DNA from: Gammaproteobacteria bacterium
GTDB lineage: Bacteria > Pseudomonadota > Gammaproteobacteria > Pseudomonadales > Azotimanducaceae
Reading direction: 5' to 3'
Length of the DNA: 64,000 nucleotides
Assembly: GCA_026707735.1 (NCBI GenBank)
Contig: JAPOWH010000006.1
Location: forward strand, 1 to 64,000
This document shows positions 8,013-17,227 of the stretch, piece by piece (the stretch's first letter is position 1; every line of letters begins with the position of its first letter). The translations under genes and the position numbers were made by a program. The notes under the pieces are model-generated. The model saw only the letters and a list, made by a program, of their open reading frames with translations, was not told the DNA's origin and made no database searches.

Positions 8013-9387
8013 GATCCTTTCTGACAACCTCCGTCACGCGCGAATTTATTGTTCCGTCGGCAATGTGGGCTTGTATGTCCTCGCCAATATCTATTGAGGA
8101 TGTCGATCTAATCACTTGTCCAAATTCGGTTTCGTTTGGCCGGGAGACAACAGCAAACCCTCGATCCAAGGTGGCAAGTGGACTAACCGCATGCAGGTTT
8201 CTTCCCAAGTTGGCCACATTCCCTCGAAAATTTTCAAGTCTAGAGTCTATGAGCCATTTCATGTGATGGAGGTGCTGGTGCAGTTGGGCATGGGCTACGC
8301 GTATTTGGGCGGCGGGGTTTTGTCTTTGGAGTAGGTGTTCAAAATGAGCAATTCGAGTGAATTGCGTCAGCAGCAAGCTCTTTGCCGCTTTTTCTATGCG
8401 CGAGCTTGAATCTTCAATTCGTTCGCTCCAACTCGCCAAATCTCTTTTTGGATCTCTAACACGCTGCGACAGACCCTCCAGCAATGTCCTCTTGGTTGAG
8501 ATTTGCGTTGCGATTCGGTGTTGCAAGTCGCGCTCTAATCCACCAAACAGAGAAAGCAACTCGGCGGCATCTGGAGTGACTAACTCGGCGGCGGTTGATG
8601 GAGTGGGTGCGCGAAGGTCCGCACAGAAATCGGCTATTGTGTAATCGGCTTCGTGGCCAATCGCAGAAACGATTGGAACATCGCTACGAAATATAGCTTC
8701 CGCTACCAATTCAGAATTGAATACATAAAGGTCCTCGAGCGAACCGCCGCCACGAGTAAGTATTGCCAGGTCTGGATGTGGTTCCATTGTGTTCACATTG
8801 GTCAATGCGTGAACGATTTCCTGTGCGGCAGCACTTCCCTGTACGGACGTCGGTTCCAGTGCAAGTTCGACTATGGGGTAGCGTCGTCGAATGTTGGTGA
8901 ACACATCACGAGTCGCATCGCCTTTTGGCGAACTGACAACAACAATGCGGCGCGGGAATCTGGGAAGAGTTTTCTTGATCGACTCGTCAAACCAGCCGAG
9001 AGCCATGAGTTTTGCCCGTAGCTCCTCGAATGCAAGTCTAAGCGCTCCTTCACCCACCGGTTCTATGTGTTTGACTACTGCCTGAAAATCACCACGTTGC
9101 TGATACAAAGAAAGTTCAGCACGGATCCGTACAAGGGCGCCGTCCTCAATTGCGTGCTTTGCACGCTGCGCATTAGGCGCAAACATGACGCAACGCAGAG
9201 ACGCCTGTTCATCCTTGAGAGTGAAGTACCAGTGGCCAGAGCGGGCTCGGAACAGATCGGAGACCTCGCCTTCGATGAGTATTAGTGGAAAAGTCTCACG
9301 AAGCAACTCTCGGACGGTTTCGTTTATTTCGCTAACACGAAATACAGGTTCATTCCATCCAACGTTCGGTGAGTCGGCTTGCTTCAA
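8005..9387 (-). CDS. xseA: Exodeoxyribonuclease VII large subunit XseA
   Basis: XseA is the catalytic subunit of ExoVII, which degrades single-stranded DNA in mismatch repair and damage processing. It forms a complex with the small subunit XseB, not encoded here. The 460 residues match the family length. There is an N-terminal OB-fold (LIEGEVSDLFRARSGHWYFTLKD), then the catalytic core with SPKGDATRD, TRGGGSLEDLYVFN and AIGHEADYTIAD. A long coiled-coil region follows, and the C-terminal segment LDRGFAVV. In gammaproteobacteria xseA commonly lies back-to-back with guaB, as here. Confidence 0.97.
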   Translation of the reverse strand: MKQADSPNVGWNEPVFRVSEINETVRELLRETFPLILIEGEVSDLFRARSGHWYFTLKDEQASLRCVMFAPNAQRAKHAIEDGALVRIRAELSLYQQRGDFQAVVKHIEPVGEGALRLAFEELRAKLMALGWFDESIKKTLPRFPRRIVVVSSPKGDATRDVFTNIRRRYPIVELALEPTSVQGSAAAQEIVHALTNVNTMEPHPDLAILTRGGGSLEDLYVFNSELVAEAIFRSDVPIVSAIGHEADYTIADFCADLRAPTPSTAAELVTPDAAELLSLFGGLERDLQHRIATQISTKRTLLEGLSQRVRDPKRDLASWSERIEDSSSRIEKAAKSLLLTQFTRIAHFEHLLQRQNPAAQIRVAHAQLHQHLHHMKWLIDSRLENFRGNVANLGRNLHAVSPLATLDRGFAVVSRPNETEFGQVIRSTSSIDIGEDIQAHIADGTINSRVTEVVRKDHE

Positions 9388-9911
9388 CGAATTGGCTCGT
9401 TCAGTGTTCTGGTGTCTGGAGACAACGGTGCAAACAGTTTATATGACGGAATCGCAGACTGGATCAAAGAACAACAGATTGCGGCAAGCCTTTTTGCGAG
9501 CAGCTGTCGAGTCTCTTGAATCTGACGCACACCTTAGGATTTAGCTGGGTTCGTCAATAGATGAAAATTGGATTGTTCAAGTGCAGCGAAACGAGCAATT
9601 GAAACGATGACATCGTGAAGACAGGAATCAATGCTTGAGTGGTGAGGGGTCGAAAATCCCCACTGCTTTAAATGGTTGATTCAATGAAATTATGTGTGTC
9701 ATGTTTGTGCTTTAAATTGGCATCCGGCAAGTTCTAATTGGGTGTAGGCGGATGTTTCTTGCCGGTTACCCGAGTAGTCGCAGTCATGGACGAGAATAAT
9801 TGACGCTGGAATTCTGCCGACAACCCGCATATCACAACAAATCAACATCATTTCTTGTTCACAATTGCGTCTGTAAAGGCTAATATGCGCACTCTCGCAG
9901 GAGGTACGCTT
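9388..9911. other. Divergent xseA-guaB intergenic region
   Basis: 524 bases without a supported gene. The right end carries a plausible guaB promoter (listed separately). Around 9641-9664 is a GGGG-8 nt-CCCC hairpin, which I could not assign. No purine riboswitch fold was recognised. The remaining open frames here are short and lack family resemblance. Confidence 0.5.
9859..9886 (+). promoter_or_regulatory. Candidate sigma70 promoter of guaB
   Basis: TTCACA (9859-9864, five of six matches to the -35 consensus) is followed after 16 bases by TATAAT-like TAATAT (9881-9886). Transcription would start near 9893 and give a leader of about 20 bases carrying GGAGG seven bases before the GTG at 9912. 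This agrees with the GTG start chosen for guaB. Confidence 0.5.
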
Positions 9912-11381
9912 GTGGAAAAGATTGCTAGTGAAGCATATACCTTTGACGATGTGCTGCTTCGACCAGCGTACTCCGAGGTTCTTCCGCACGAAGTTTCCAC
10001 CTCAACTCGTCTTAGTAGAAACATAGGGTTGAACATTCCCCTCGTTGCTGCCGCAATGGATACCGTAACGGAATCGCAGCTAGCCATTGCGCTGGCCCAA
10101 GAAGGCGGAATCGGCATCGTGCACAAGAACATGTCCATCGAGTCGCAGTCAACGCAGGTTCGAACTGTTAAGAAATTTGAGGCCGGTGTCATTCGAGATC
10201 CAATCACGATCACCTCAGGCGCGACCGTGCAGGAACTTGTGGCACTGACCTCGTTGCACCAAATTTCTGGAGTGCCAGTAGTCGATGGCGACGAGCTGGT
10301 CGGCATCGTAACTAGCCGGGACATTCGATTTCACCAAGATTTGCATGCAAGGGTGTCCGATGTCATGACGCCCCGAACCAAATTGGTTACCGCACACGAA
10401 GGTACGCCTCCAGCCAAGATCACGGAATTGTTGCACCGATTCAGAATTGAGAAAGTGCTGCTTACCGATGATGTGGGAAAACTCACTGGTATGGTCACGG
10501 TCAAGGACATTGAGAAGGCCAAGGCATTTCCCAATGCGTGCAAGGATCCCTATGGTCGCCTCAGGACCGGCGCTTCAGTGGGCACCAGCGCGGAAACAGA
10601 TGATCGAGTTGCTGCGCTCGTTGATGCGGATGTTGATTTGATTGTCGTCGACTCTGCACATGGCCATTCGATACGTGTTCTTGAACGCATCCGCTGGATA
10701 AAGCAAACCTTCCCAGCCGTCCAGGTCATGGGAGGCAACGTCGCTACGGCTGAGGGAGCTCAAGCGATTATCGATGCTGGAGCCGATGCCGTTAAAGTTG
10801 GGATTGGGCCCGGTAGCATTTGCACCACGCGAATTGTTAGCGGCGTTGGGGTACCACAAGTCTCCGCGATCTCCGATGTAGTTTCTGTTGCACGTAAGGA
10901 AGATGTACCAATCGTTGCTGATGGCGGAATTCGCTATTCCGGAGATGTGGCAAAGGCAATTGCCGCAGGATCCAATTGCGTAATGATCGGTTCGCTATTC
11001 GCAGGAACTGACGAATCTCCCGGTGAGGTTGAACTCTATCAAGGTCGAACCTACAAGAATTACCGAGGGATGGGTTCATTGGGGGCCATGGGGTCCGATG
11101 TCGGATCGAGCGACCGTTACTTTCAGGACAATGCCAAAGGCGCAACCAAGTTAGTGCCTGAAGGCGTTGAAGGCCGAGTTCCGTATCGTGGCCCGATTGC
11201 GCCGATCGTACAGCAGCTGGTGGGGGGACTGCGTGCGGCCATGGGCTATACCGGCTGCAAGGATATCGAGGAACTGCGAACCAACACTACGTTTGTTCCA
11301 ATAACTTCGGCGGCGATGGCTGAGAGCCACGTGCACGATGTCGCGATTACCAAGGAAGCGCCCAATTATCCTGGCACTTAG
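9912..11381 (+). CDS. guaB: Inosine-5'-monophosphate dehydrogenase GuaB
   Basis: GuaB oxidises IMP to XMP with NAD, the committed step of GMP synthesis. The start is the GTG at 9912. It has GGAGG at optimal spacing, gives 489 residues, and begins in the conserved way ([10 protein letters not shown]). Earlier in-frame ATGs at 9855 and 9885 would overlap the likely promoter. A pair of CBS domains is inserted at roughly residues 93-200 ([10 protein letters not shown]-type to VTVKDIEKA). The catalytic Cys304 lies in GPGSICTTR, and the flap motif YRGMGS is present. guaA follows 18 bases downstream, presumably in one operon. Confidence 0.97.
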   Translation: MEKIASEAYTFDDVLLRPAYSEVLPHEVSTSTRLSRNIGLNIPLVAAAMDTVTESQLAIALAQEGGIGIVHKNMSIESQSTQVRTVKKFEAGVIRDPITITSGATVQELVALTSLHQISGVPVVDGDELVGIVTSRDIRFHQDLHARVSDVMTPRTKLVTAHEGTPPAKITELLHRFRIEKVLLTDDVGKLTGMVTVKDIEKAKAFPNACKDPYGRLRTGASVGTSAETDDRVAALVDADVDLIVVDSAHGHSIRVLERIRWIKQTFPAVQVMGGNVATAEGAQAIIDAGADAVKVGIGPGSICTTRIVSGVGVPQVSAISDVVSVARKEDVPIVADGGIRYSGDVAKAIAAGSNCVMIGSLFAGTDESPGEVELYQGRTYKNYRGMGSLGAMGSDVGSSDRYFQDNAKGATKLVPEGVEGRVPYRGPIAPIVQQLVGGLRAAMGYTGCKDIEELRTNTTFVPITSAAMAESHVHDVAITKEAPNYPGT

Positions 11382-11399
11382 GGAAGCTTCTCTGCCTCC

Positions 11400-12974
11400 A
11401 TGACCACGCAGCCGTTCAGTGCCCATCACGGCTACGACGCAATACTCGTCATTGACTTTGGATCGCAATACACGCAGCTGATTGCCCGTCGATTGCGCGA
11501 AATCGGCGTGTATTGCGAGATTCATCCGTACGATCACGAAGACAATCTTGTTGGTGCGGTTGCACCGAAGGGAATAGTGCTATCGGGCGGACCAGAATCT
11601 GTAACGTCAGGCGAAACTCCACGAATTCACGATTCGCTGCTGCGAAGCGACATTCCGATGTTGGGCATCTGTTACGGGATGCAAGCCATGGTTTCCCAGT
11701 GTGGAGGAACGATCGAACTGGCGCGTCACCGTGAGTTTGGACTTTCCGAACTGACCGTGTGTGGAGACAGTGAGTTTCTCGATGGTTGCGAGAGCTCACT
11801 CAACGTATGGATGAGCCACGGAGATCGCGTTACAGAACTCCCTCCAGATATGCGCGCGATCGCCACAACTTCAAGCTCGCCCATTGCTGCCTGCACTAGC
11901 ATTGACGGAAAAAGAATCGGGGTGCAGTTCCATCCTGAGGTGACTCATACAGATCGTGGGAATGACATGATCCAGAGGTTTGCGTTGAACATTTGCGGTT
12001 GCAAACCAACTTGGACACCAGATCACATAGTCAACGACATTTTGGATCGAATACGCGATCAAGTTGGGACCGAAAAGGTCCTGTTAGGTCTCTCGGGCGG
12101 TGTTGATTCGAGCGTATTGGCTGCACTGCTTCAGCGTGCGATCGGCGACCAGCTCACCTGTATTCTCGTGGACACCGGTTTGCTGCGAAAGAACGAGGTA
12201 GAAATTGTCACTAGGCAGTTCGAGTCTACCAATGCATTCAGCCTGAATCTCGACGTCGTTGATGCGAGCACGCGATTTCTCAACGCGTTGGAGGGAATCG
12301 AAGATCCCGAAACCAAGCGCAAGATTATCGGCAAGTTATTCATAGACGTTTTCGAGGAGGAAGCCCAAAAATTCGAAGACGTCACTTGGTTGGCACAGGG
12401 CACGATTTACCCTGACGTCGTTGAGTCCGCCGCTACCAAACATGGCAAGTCTCACGTCATAAAGAGCCATCACAATGTTGGAGGTTTGCCTGAACGCTTG
12501 AATCTCAAGATTCTGGAACCGCTAAGGGAGTTGTTCAAGGATGAAGTTCGCGCATTGGGCTTGCAGCTAGGACTTCCGGACGATATCGTCAACCGACATC
12601 CGTTTCCTGGTCCAGGACTTGCCGTACGTATGGCTGGTGGGTTTCGTGCCCAGTATGTCGAGATGCTAAAGGAAGCAGATGCAATCTTTTTGGACGAGCT
12701 GCACGCAAGTGGCTGGTACGAAAAGGTAGCTCAGGCATTCGTTGTGTTCCTTCCGGTTCGTTCCGTGGGTGTGGTGGGGGACGCACGCGTCTACGACCAT
12801 GTAGCGGCGTTGAGAGCCGTGACTTCTGTCGATTTCATGACTGCAGATTGGGCTGATCTACCTCATGAACTCATCGGCAGAATCGCCAACAGAATCGTCA
12901 ATGAAGTTAACGGCATCTCGCGGGTTGTCTACGACGTGACCAGCAAGCCTCCAGCTACTATCGAGTGGGAGTAG
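11400..12974 (+). CDS. guaA: GMP synthase (glutamine-hydrolysing) GuaA
   Basis: GuaA converts XMP to GMP with glutamine and ATP. The class I amidotransferase domain (residues about 15-205) has the nucleophile in [11 protein letters not shown] and the His-Glu pair in GVQFHPEV. The ATP-pyrophosphatase domain has the PP-loop [15 protein letters not shown], and the dimerisation domain ends with the typical KPPATIEWE. The 524 residues match the family. It lies 18 bases downstream of guaB. No strong Shine-Dalgarno precedes the ATG. An in-frame start a few residues on cannot be excluded. Confidence 0.98.
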   Translation: MTTQPFSAHHGYDAILVIDFGSQYTQLIARRLREIGVYCEIHPYDHEDNLVGAVAPKGIVLSGGPESVTSGETPRIHDSLLRSDIPMLGICYGMQAMVSQCGGTIELARHREFGLSELTVCGDSEFLDGCESSLNVWMSHGDRVTELPPDMRAIATTSSSPIAACTSIDGKRIGVQFHPEVTHTDRGNDMIQRFALNICGCKPTWTPDHIVNDILDRIRDQVGTEKVLLGLSGGVDSSVLAALLQRAIGDQLTCILVDTGLLRKNEVEIVTRQFESTNAFSLNLDVVDASTRFLNALEGIEDPETKRKIIGKLFIDVFEEEAQKFEDVTWLAQGTIYPDVVESAATKHGKSHVIKSHHNVGGLPERLNLKILEPLRELFKDEVRALGLQLGLPDDIVNRHPFPGPGLAVRMAGGFRAQYVEMLKEADAIFLDELHASGWYEKVAQAFVVFLPVRSVGVVGDARVYDHVAALRAVTSVDFMTADWADLPHELIGRIANRIVNEVNGISRVVYDVTSKPPATIEWE

Positions 12975-13071
12975 GGAAGTTTATTGAGATTCCTACCGGC
13001 TAAGGGCACCACTAACGAATTGCTATTTTTTGGATTGAGCGGACTTTGTACTTGTTATTTCGCACGCCGAC

Positions 13072-13099
13072 GTGACAAACGGCTTGTACAAGGTATAGT
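13072..13099 (+). promoter_or_regulatory. Candidate promoter of the EF-G-like gene, with palindrome in the spacer
   Basis: GTGACA (13072-13077) and TATAGT (13094-13099) are separated by 16 bases. Each matches the sigma70 consensus at five of six positions. The spacer contains the perfect 10-bp palindrome CTTGTACAAG (13083-13092), a possible repressor site. The message would start near 13106, with AAGGA about eight bases before the ATG at 13133. Confidence 0.5.
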
Positions 13100-13132
13100 T
13101 TCAATTCTGCATGTGAATTAAGGAACAGTGAC

Positions 13133-15178
13133 ATGGGCCACCAAACTCAGGACACTTTGAACGTCGCTCTCATTGGGTCCGGTGGTGTCGGAAAGACATC
13201 TTTGACGGAAGCTCTACTGCATACATCAGGAGCAATCAATTCGAAAGGTTCCGTCGATGCCGGCACCACGACATCGGACCATCTACCAAGAGAGACGGAG
13301 GAAAAGCACTCGATCGAACCATCGTTCGCAAGTTTCGAGTATGAAAGCAAGTTTCTTACCGTTCTAGATACGCCAGGGTTCCATGACTTTGCTGGAAGAT
13401 CGCTTTCAGTGCTCCCAGCGGTAGAGACGGCAATTCTTGTCATTGACGCGGCGGCGGGACTGGACACTTTCGCTCTGAGGTTGTTCAAGACTGCTGGCGA
13501 GCGCGGGTTGTGCCGAATGATCGCCATCAACAAGATCGACGCGGAAAACGTTGACTTGGAAGGACTCATGGAGCAAATCCAAATATCGATTGGCTCTGAG
13601 TGCTTGCCATTGAATCTACCAGCGAATGCGGGCACTAACGTCGTGGACTGCTTCTTCGAACCAAATGGAGCAGAAACAGACTTCGACAGTGTTGAGTCGG
13701 CCCACGAGAAAATCATCGACCAAGTCGTCGAGGTGGACGAGGAGTTGATGGAGCTTTACCTGGAAGAGGGCGGCGATCTGCCGAAGGAAAAACTGCATGA
13801 AGCATTTGAGAAGGCGCTACGAGAAGGCCATTTGATTCCCATTTGCTTCACATCAGCGGAAACTGACGTTGGTGTCAAGGAATTCTTGGATGCGGGCTGT
13901 CGATTGTTGCCCAATCCAACGGAAGCCAACCCACCTCCGCTCATAGTAAGCAAATCAGGCGCCGAATCAGAGCTTGTTCCAGAGCCTGATCCGTCGAAGC
14001 CGCTGTTGGCGCATGTCGTGAAGGTCTCGATCGATCCATTTCGTGGACGCATGGGTGTCGTTCGAATTCACCAAGGCGTTCTGAAGGCTGGCGCTCAGGT
14101 GTACGTTGACTCGGAACGGAAACCCACCAAGGTTGCGCACATTTACAAACTACAAGGCGGCAAGCAAATTGAAGTGGACGAAGCTGTTGCTGGTGACATA
14201 TGCGCACTTCCTAGAATGGAAACAGTAACTTACAACTGCGTCCTGCACGAGTCTCGGGATGAAGACAGTGTTCACATGACACCGATACCGATTCCACTCC
14301 CCGTCTTCGGCAAGGCAGTTAGAGTAGCGAACGACAACGAAGCTCAAAAGGTCTCCGATGCTCTCCACAACGTCGCGTTAGAAGATCCGTCATTCAAGGT
14401 CCTGCACGTTGCCGCACTCAATGAGACAGTTATTCGAGGGATGGGCGAGCTGCACTTGCGAGAAATCATTAGTGGCATCGAAAAGCAACAGGAACTGCAA
14501 ATCGAAACGGACTTTCCAGCCATTGAATACAAGGAGACAATCACAGTACCTGCAGAGGGACACAACCGACACAAGAAGCAAACTGGCGGAGCAGGGCAGT
14601 TTGGTGAGGTCTACCTGAGAATCGACCCCTTGGATCGAGGCGGCGGATTCGAATTTGTGGATAAAGTCGTCGGCGGTGTGATCCCCGGGCAATTCATACC
14701 CGCCGTGGAAAAGGGAGTCAAGCAGGTCTTGGACACTGGGGCGATCTCCGGTCACGAATTGCAGGACGTAAGAGTTACGGTGTACGACGGCAAGCACCAT
14801 CCTGTAGATTCAAAGGAAATCGCGTTTATTCAAGCGGGAAGAAAGGCGTTTCTTGATGCCGTGGCTAAGGCACGTCCCATCGTTATGGAGCCAGTAGTCA
14901 GTGTGACGATCAACGTTCCCAACGATTGCATGGGCGATGTCACGGGCGATCTGGCATCCATGGGTGGAATGGTCAATGGGTCCAATGTATTGGCGGATTC
15001 AACGACAGACATTTCCGGACAAGTGCCGCTTCGCGAGATGCAGACGTACCACTCGCGTCTTAGTTCAATCTCGGGCGGAAAGGGCAACTACTCGATGGAG
15101 TTCAGCCACTACGCTGCAGTGCAATCGAATCTACAGAGGGAGTTGGCATCCAGCTTCACCATAGAAGAGGAAGACTGA
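13133..15178 (+). CDS. EF-G-like translational GTPase (non-canonical paralogue)
   Basis: A 681-residue protein with the full EF-G domain order: GTPase domain (P-loop GSGGVGKTSL near residue 15, DTPGF at 79-83, NKIDAEN), a beta-barrel domain II, and domains III-V ending in a C-terminal Met-Glu-Phe-rich strand. It differs from true EF-G in the P-loop, and because the catalytic switch-II His of DTPGH is replaced by Phe83, with His one position later. It therefore belongs to the widespread EF-G-like group whose cellular role is poorly defined. Canonical fusA normally sits with rpsL/rpsG, not with guaA and tadA. The start has AAGGA upstream. tadA follows three bases after the stop, suggesting an operon. 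Confidence 0.88.
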   Translation: MGHQTQDTLNVALIGSGGVGKTSLTEALLHTSGAINSKGSVDAGTTTSDHLPRETEEKHSIEPSFASFEYESKFLTVLDTPGFHDFAGRSLSVLPAVETAILVIDAAAGLDTFALRLFKTAGERGLCRMIAINKIDAENVDLEGLMEQIQISIGSECLPLNLPANAGTNVVDCFFEPNGAETDFDSVESAHEKIIDQVVEVDEELMELYLEEGGDLPKEKLHEAFEKALREGHLIPICFTSAETDVGVKEFLDAGCRLLPNPTEANPPPLIVSKSGAESELVPEPDPSKPLLAHVVKVSIDPFRGRMGVVRIHQGVLKAGAQVYVDSERKPTKVAHIYKLQGGKQIEVDEAVAGDICALPRMETVTYNCVLHESRDEDSVHMTPIPIPLPVFGKAVRVANDNEAQKVSDALHNVALEDPSFKVLHVAALNETVIRGMGELHLREIISGIEKQQELQIETDFPAIEYKETITVPAEGHNRHKKQTGGAGQFGEVYLRIDPLDRGGGFEFVDKVVGGVIPGQFIPAVEKGVKQVLDTGAISGHELQDVRVTVYDGKHHPVDSKEIAFIQAGRKAFLDAVAKARPIVMEPVVSVTINVPNDCMGDVTGDLASMGGMVNGSNVLADSTTDISGQVPLREMQTYHSRLSSISGGKGNYSMEFSHYAAVQSNLQRELASSFTIEEED

Positions 15179-15181
15179 CAT

Positions 15182-15652
15182 TTGTCGCCCAGCGACGAAT
15201 TCTTCATGCAACGTGCGCTCGAGTTGGCGCAACAGGCAGAAGCTGCGGGAGAGGTGCCTGTAGGAGCCGTCGTAGTCCTCAGTGGACAGATTGTCGGCAA
15301 AGGGTTCAACTCTCCAATTTCCTCAGTTGATCCGACTGCACATGCCGAGTGTTTGGCGTTGCGAGACGCGAGCAGATACTGTGGCAATTACAGGTTGCCA
15401 GGATCGACGCTCTATGTCACTCTCGAGCCTTGCCTAATGTGTTTGGGTGCAATGGTCCACGCGCGCGTGGAGCGATTGGTGTACGGCGCGGCAGAACCAA
15501 AATCCGGCATGGTAGAGAGCAATCTCAAGGGTACCGAGTTGGCGGGTTTGAATCACCGAATCCAACTGACATCAGGGGTCTTAGCAGACCAGTGTCGAGG
15601 GTTGGTGCAGCGTTTTTTCGAAGCTCGCAGAGCGACCAGCCAAGATGTTTAG
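15182..15652 (+). CDS. tadA: tRNA-specific adenosine deaminase TadA
   Basis: TadA deaminates A34 to inosine in tRNA-Arg(ACG) and is normally essential. The 156-residue protein has the cytidine-deaminase-fold zinc site: HAE (in PTAHAECLAL) and PCxxC (in LEPCLMCLGAM). It also has the N-terminal family motif MQRALELAQQAEAAGEVPVGAV. The TTG at 15182 is used as start because GAGGAAG lies upstream. The ATG eight codons later is the alternative. Its position next to guaA-linked genes matches gammaproteobacterial order, where mltF and purL would normally follow. Confidence 0.95.
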   Translation: MSPSDEFFMQRALELAQQAEAAGEVPVGAVVVLSGQIVGKGFNSPISSVDPTAHAECLALRDASRYCGNYRLPGSTLYVTLEPCLMCLGAMVHARVERLVYGAAEPKSGMVESNLKGTELAGLNHRIQLTSGVLADQCRGLVQRFFEARRATSQDV

Positions 15653-15821
15653 GACCAACCGGGCAGGGAATCAAGCAGTGCCCTATTTGATGGCGTGAAA
15701 TCACACATGCAACGCCTATTTCTGGATTCTTTTCCAACTCCGATGGTTTTGACATCTTTGTTGCATAATCTCAAGAGTAGTCGGGAAAACACTGGTGTTG
15801 TGCTCGCTCCTCTCATCCACA

Positions 15822-17018
15822 ATGGTTAGATGGGAATTCATAGTGAGGCCGAATACTCGAAGAATTGCCAATCTGATCGCATTTTCAATATTGGTTGTTG
15901 TAACTGCCAAGATGGCTTTTGCGGACGATGAGCTAGTTGCAAAGTATCGTCAACCAGTCGAGGAGTGGCCGCCGTTTGTGGTGGACGAAGGAGTCGAAGC
16001 AAAAGAGATTGGACTGCTGCCGCCATTGCCTGACGTCGAATGGCACACCCCGGAAACTGAGGAATTAGGTAAGTTCCTCTTTTTCGATCCGCGCCTTTCG
16101 AGTTCCCAGCAGATCGCTTGCGGCAGTTGTCACGATCCCAACTTGGGCTGGGCGGACGGTCGACGAGTTTCCTTCGGCCATGATCGTGTCAGAGGCAAGC
16201 GCAACGCAATGACTTTGCTGAATGCAGCGTATTTCGACGAATTGTTTTGGGATGGACGTGCAAAGGGATTGCTTGAGCTGATCTTGATTCCGCTCCAGAG
16301 CGAGATCGAGATGGACGCTGACATTGACGAGGTTCTAAAACGCATTCGCGAAATCCCTGAATATCGAACCAAGTTCAAGGAAGCGTTTGAAGATGAAACT
16401 GTAAGTGAGAAAAGAATCGCCATCGCTATCGCTTCCTTTGTGAGAACCATACGCTCAAGCCCCAGCGACTTCGACCACTTTGTCAATGGCGATCTTCAGC
16501 GATTGACCGATCAAGAAATTACCGGGCTACACATTTTTCGCACGAAAGCCCGTTGCATGAATTGCCACCACGGTCCTCTCTTCTCAGACGGAGAGTTTCA
16601 CCACACAGGGTTGAGTTACTACGGTAGGAGATTTGAAGATCGCGGTCGGTATGAGGCGACAGACAAAGAAGAAGACATGTCGCGATTTCGAACGCCTAGC
16701 CTGCGCGATTTGGAATTCACCGGTCCTTGGATGCATAACGGATTGTTCACTAATTTCACCGGCGTATTGAACATGTACAACAATGGAGTTACCTTCAACA
16801 GCAGAGTTCGAGAGCGCTCGCCTCCGCTGTCGCCGTTAATTCAGCCGCTCGATCTGACAGAAGCAGAAATTGAAGCTCTAGAGGCGTTCCTCAAGACGTT
16901 GGGTCGAATTCCCCGATTTGTAGACGCACCAAGACCTTTAGGTCTTCCACAACCGGGCTCTGATGACGTGTATCGGATGACGGGCGAATTGCCAGACGAA
17001 AACACGCCAGATTACTGA
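15822..17018 (+). CDS. Di-haem cytochrome c peroxidase / MauG-family protein
   Basis: Periplasmic di-haem protein of the CCP/MauG/MbnH superfamily, which reduces peroxide or performs long-range oxidation of a partner. Two haem-binding CxxCH sites are visible: CGSCH in QIACGSCHDP, and CMNCH in ARCMNCHHGPLFSDGEFHHTG. Conserved motifs include FFDPRLS near the N terminus and RTPSLRDLEFTGPWMHNG near the C terminus. An N-terminal signal peptide follows RPNTRR. The start is uncertain: ATG 15822 is used, GTG 15795 and GTG 15843 are alternatives and none has a strong ribosome site. No partner protein or maturation gene adjoins it. Confidence 0.88.
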   Translation: MVRWEFIVRPNTRRIANLIAFSILVVVTAKMAFADDELVAKYRQPVEEWPPFVVDEGVEAKEIGLLPPLPDVEWHTPETEELGKFLFFDPRLSSSQQIACGSCHDPNLGWADGRRVSFGHDRVRGKRNAMTLLNAAYFDELFWDGRAKGLLELILIPLQSEIEMDADIDEVLKRIREIPEYRTKFKEAFEDETVSEKRIAIAIASFVRTIRSSPSDFDHFVNGDLQRLTDQEITGLHIFRTKARCMNCHHGPLFSDGEFHHTGLSYYGRRFEDRGRYEATDKEEDMSRFRTPSLRDLEFTGPWMHNGLFTNFTGVLNMYNNGVTFNSRVRERSPPLSPLIQPLDLTEAEIEALEAFLKTLGRIPRFVDAPRPLGLPQPGSDDVYRMTGELPDENTPDY

Positions 17019-17227
17019 TTAGAACGTACCGAGCTCGAGGCATCCATACAGTCAAGCTTGGGTAGTTGCTTCATGTTGGAGATCTTGGCAAGAAAGTATT
17101 GCCTGTCGTCTGCTAAATCTCATACAGAGCAAGGCGATTAGTCTGTAAGATTCCCAGACTCCATCGCAATCAGGCTTAATGCGTATTGAACGATCAAGTC
17201 TCCAATTGGAGCAGCAGTCTTTTCCGA

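Noticed and set aside
9641-9664. GGGG-8-CCCC hairpin as a terminator or riboswitch upstream of guaB
   Set aside because: The stem is only four pairs with mismatches beyond, no T-tract follows, and it lies 250 bases before the guaB start.
13147-13716. A 189-residue open frame antisense to the EF-G-like gene
   Set aside because: It is an opposite-strand shadow of a strongly conserved GTPase domain, with low-complexity Ser-rich composition and no start signals.
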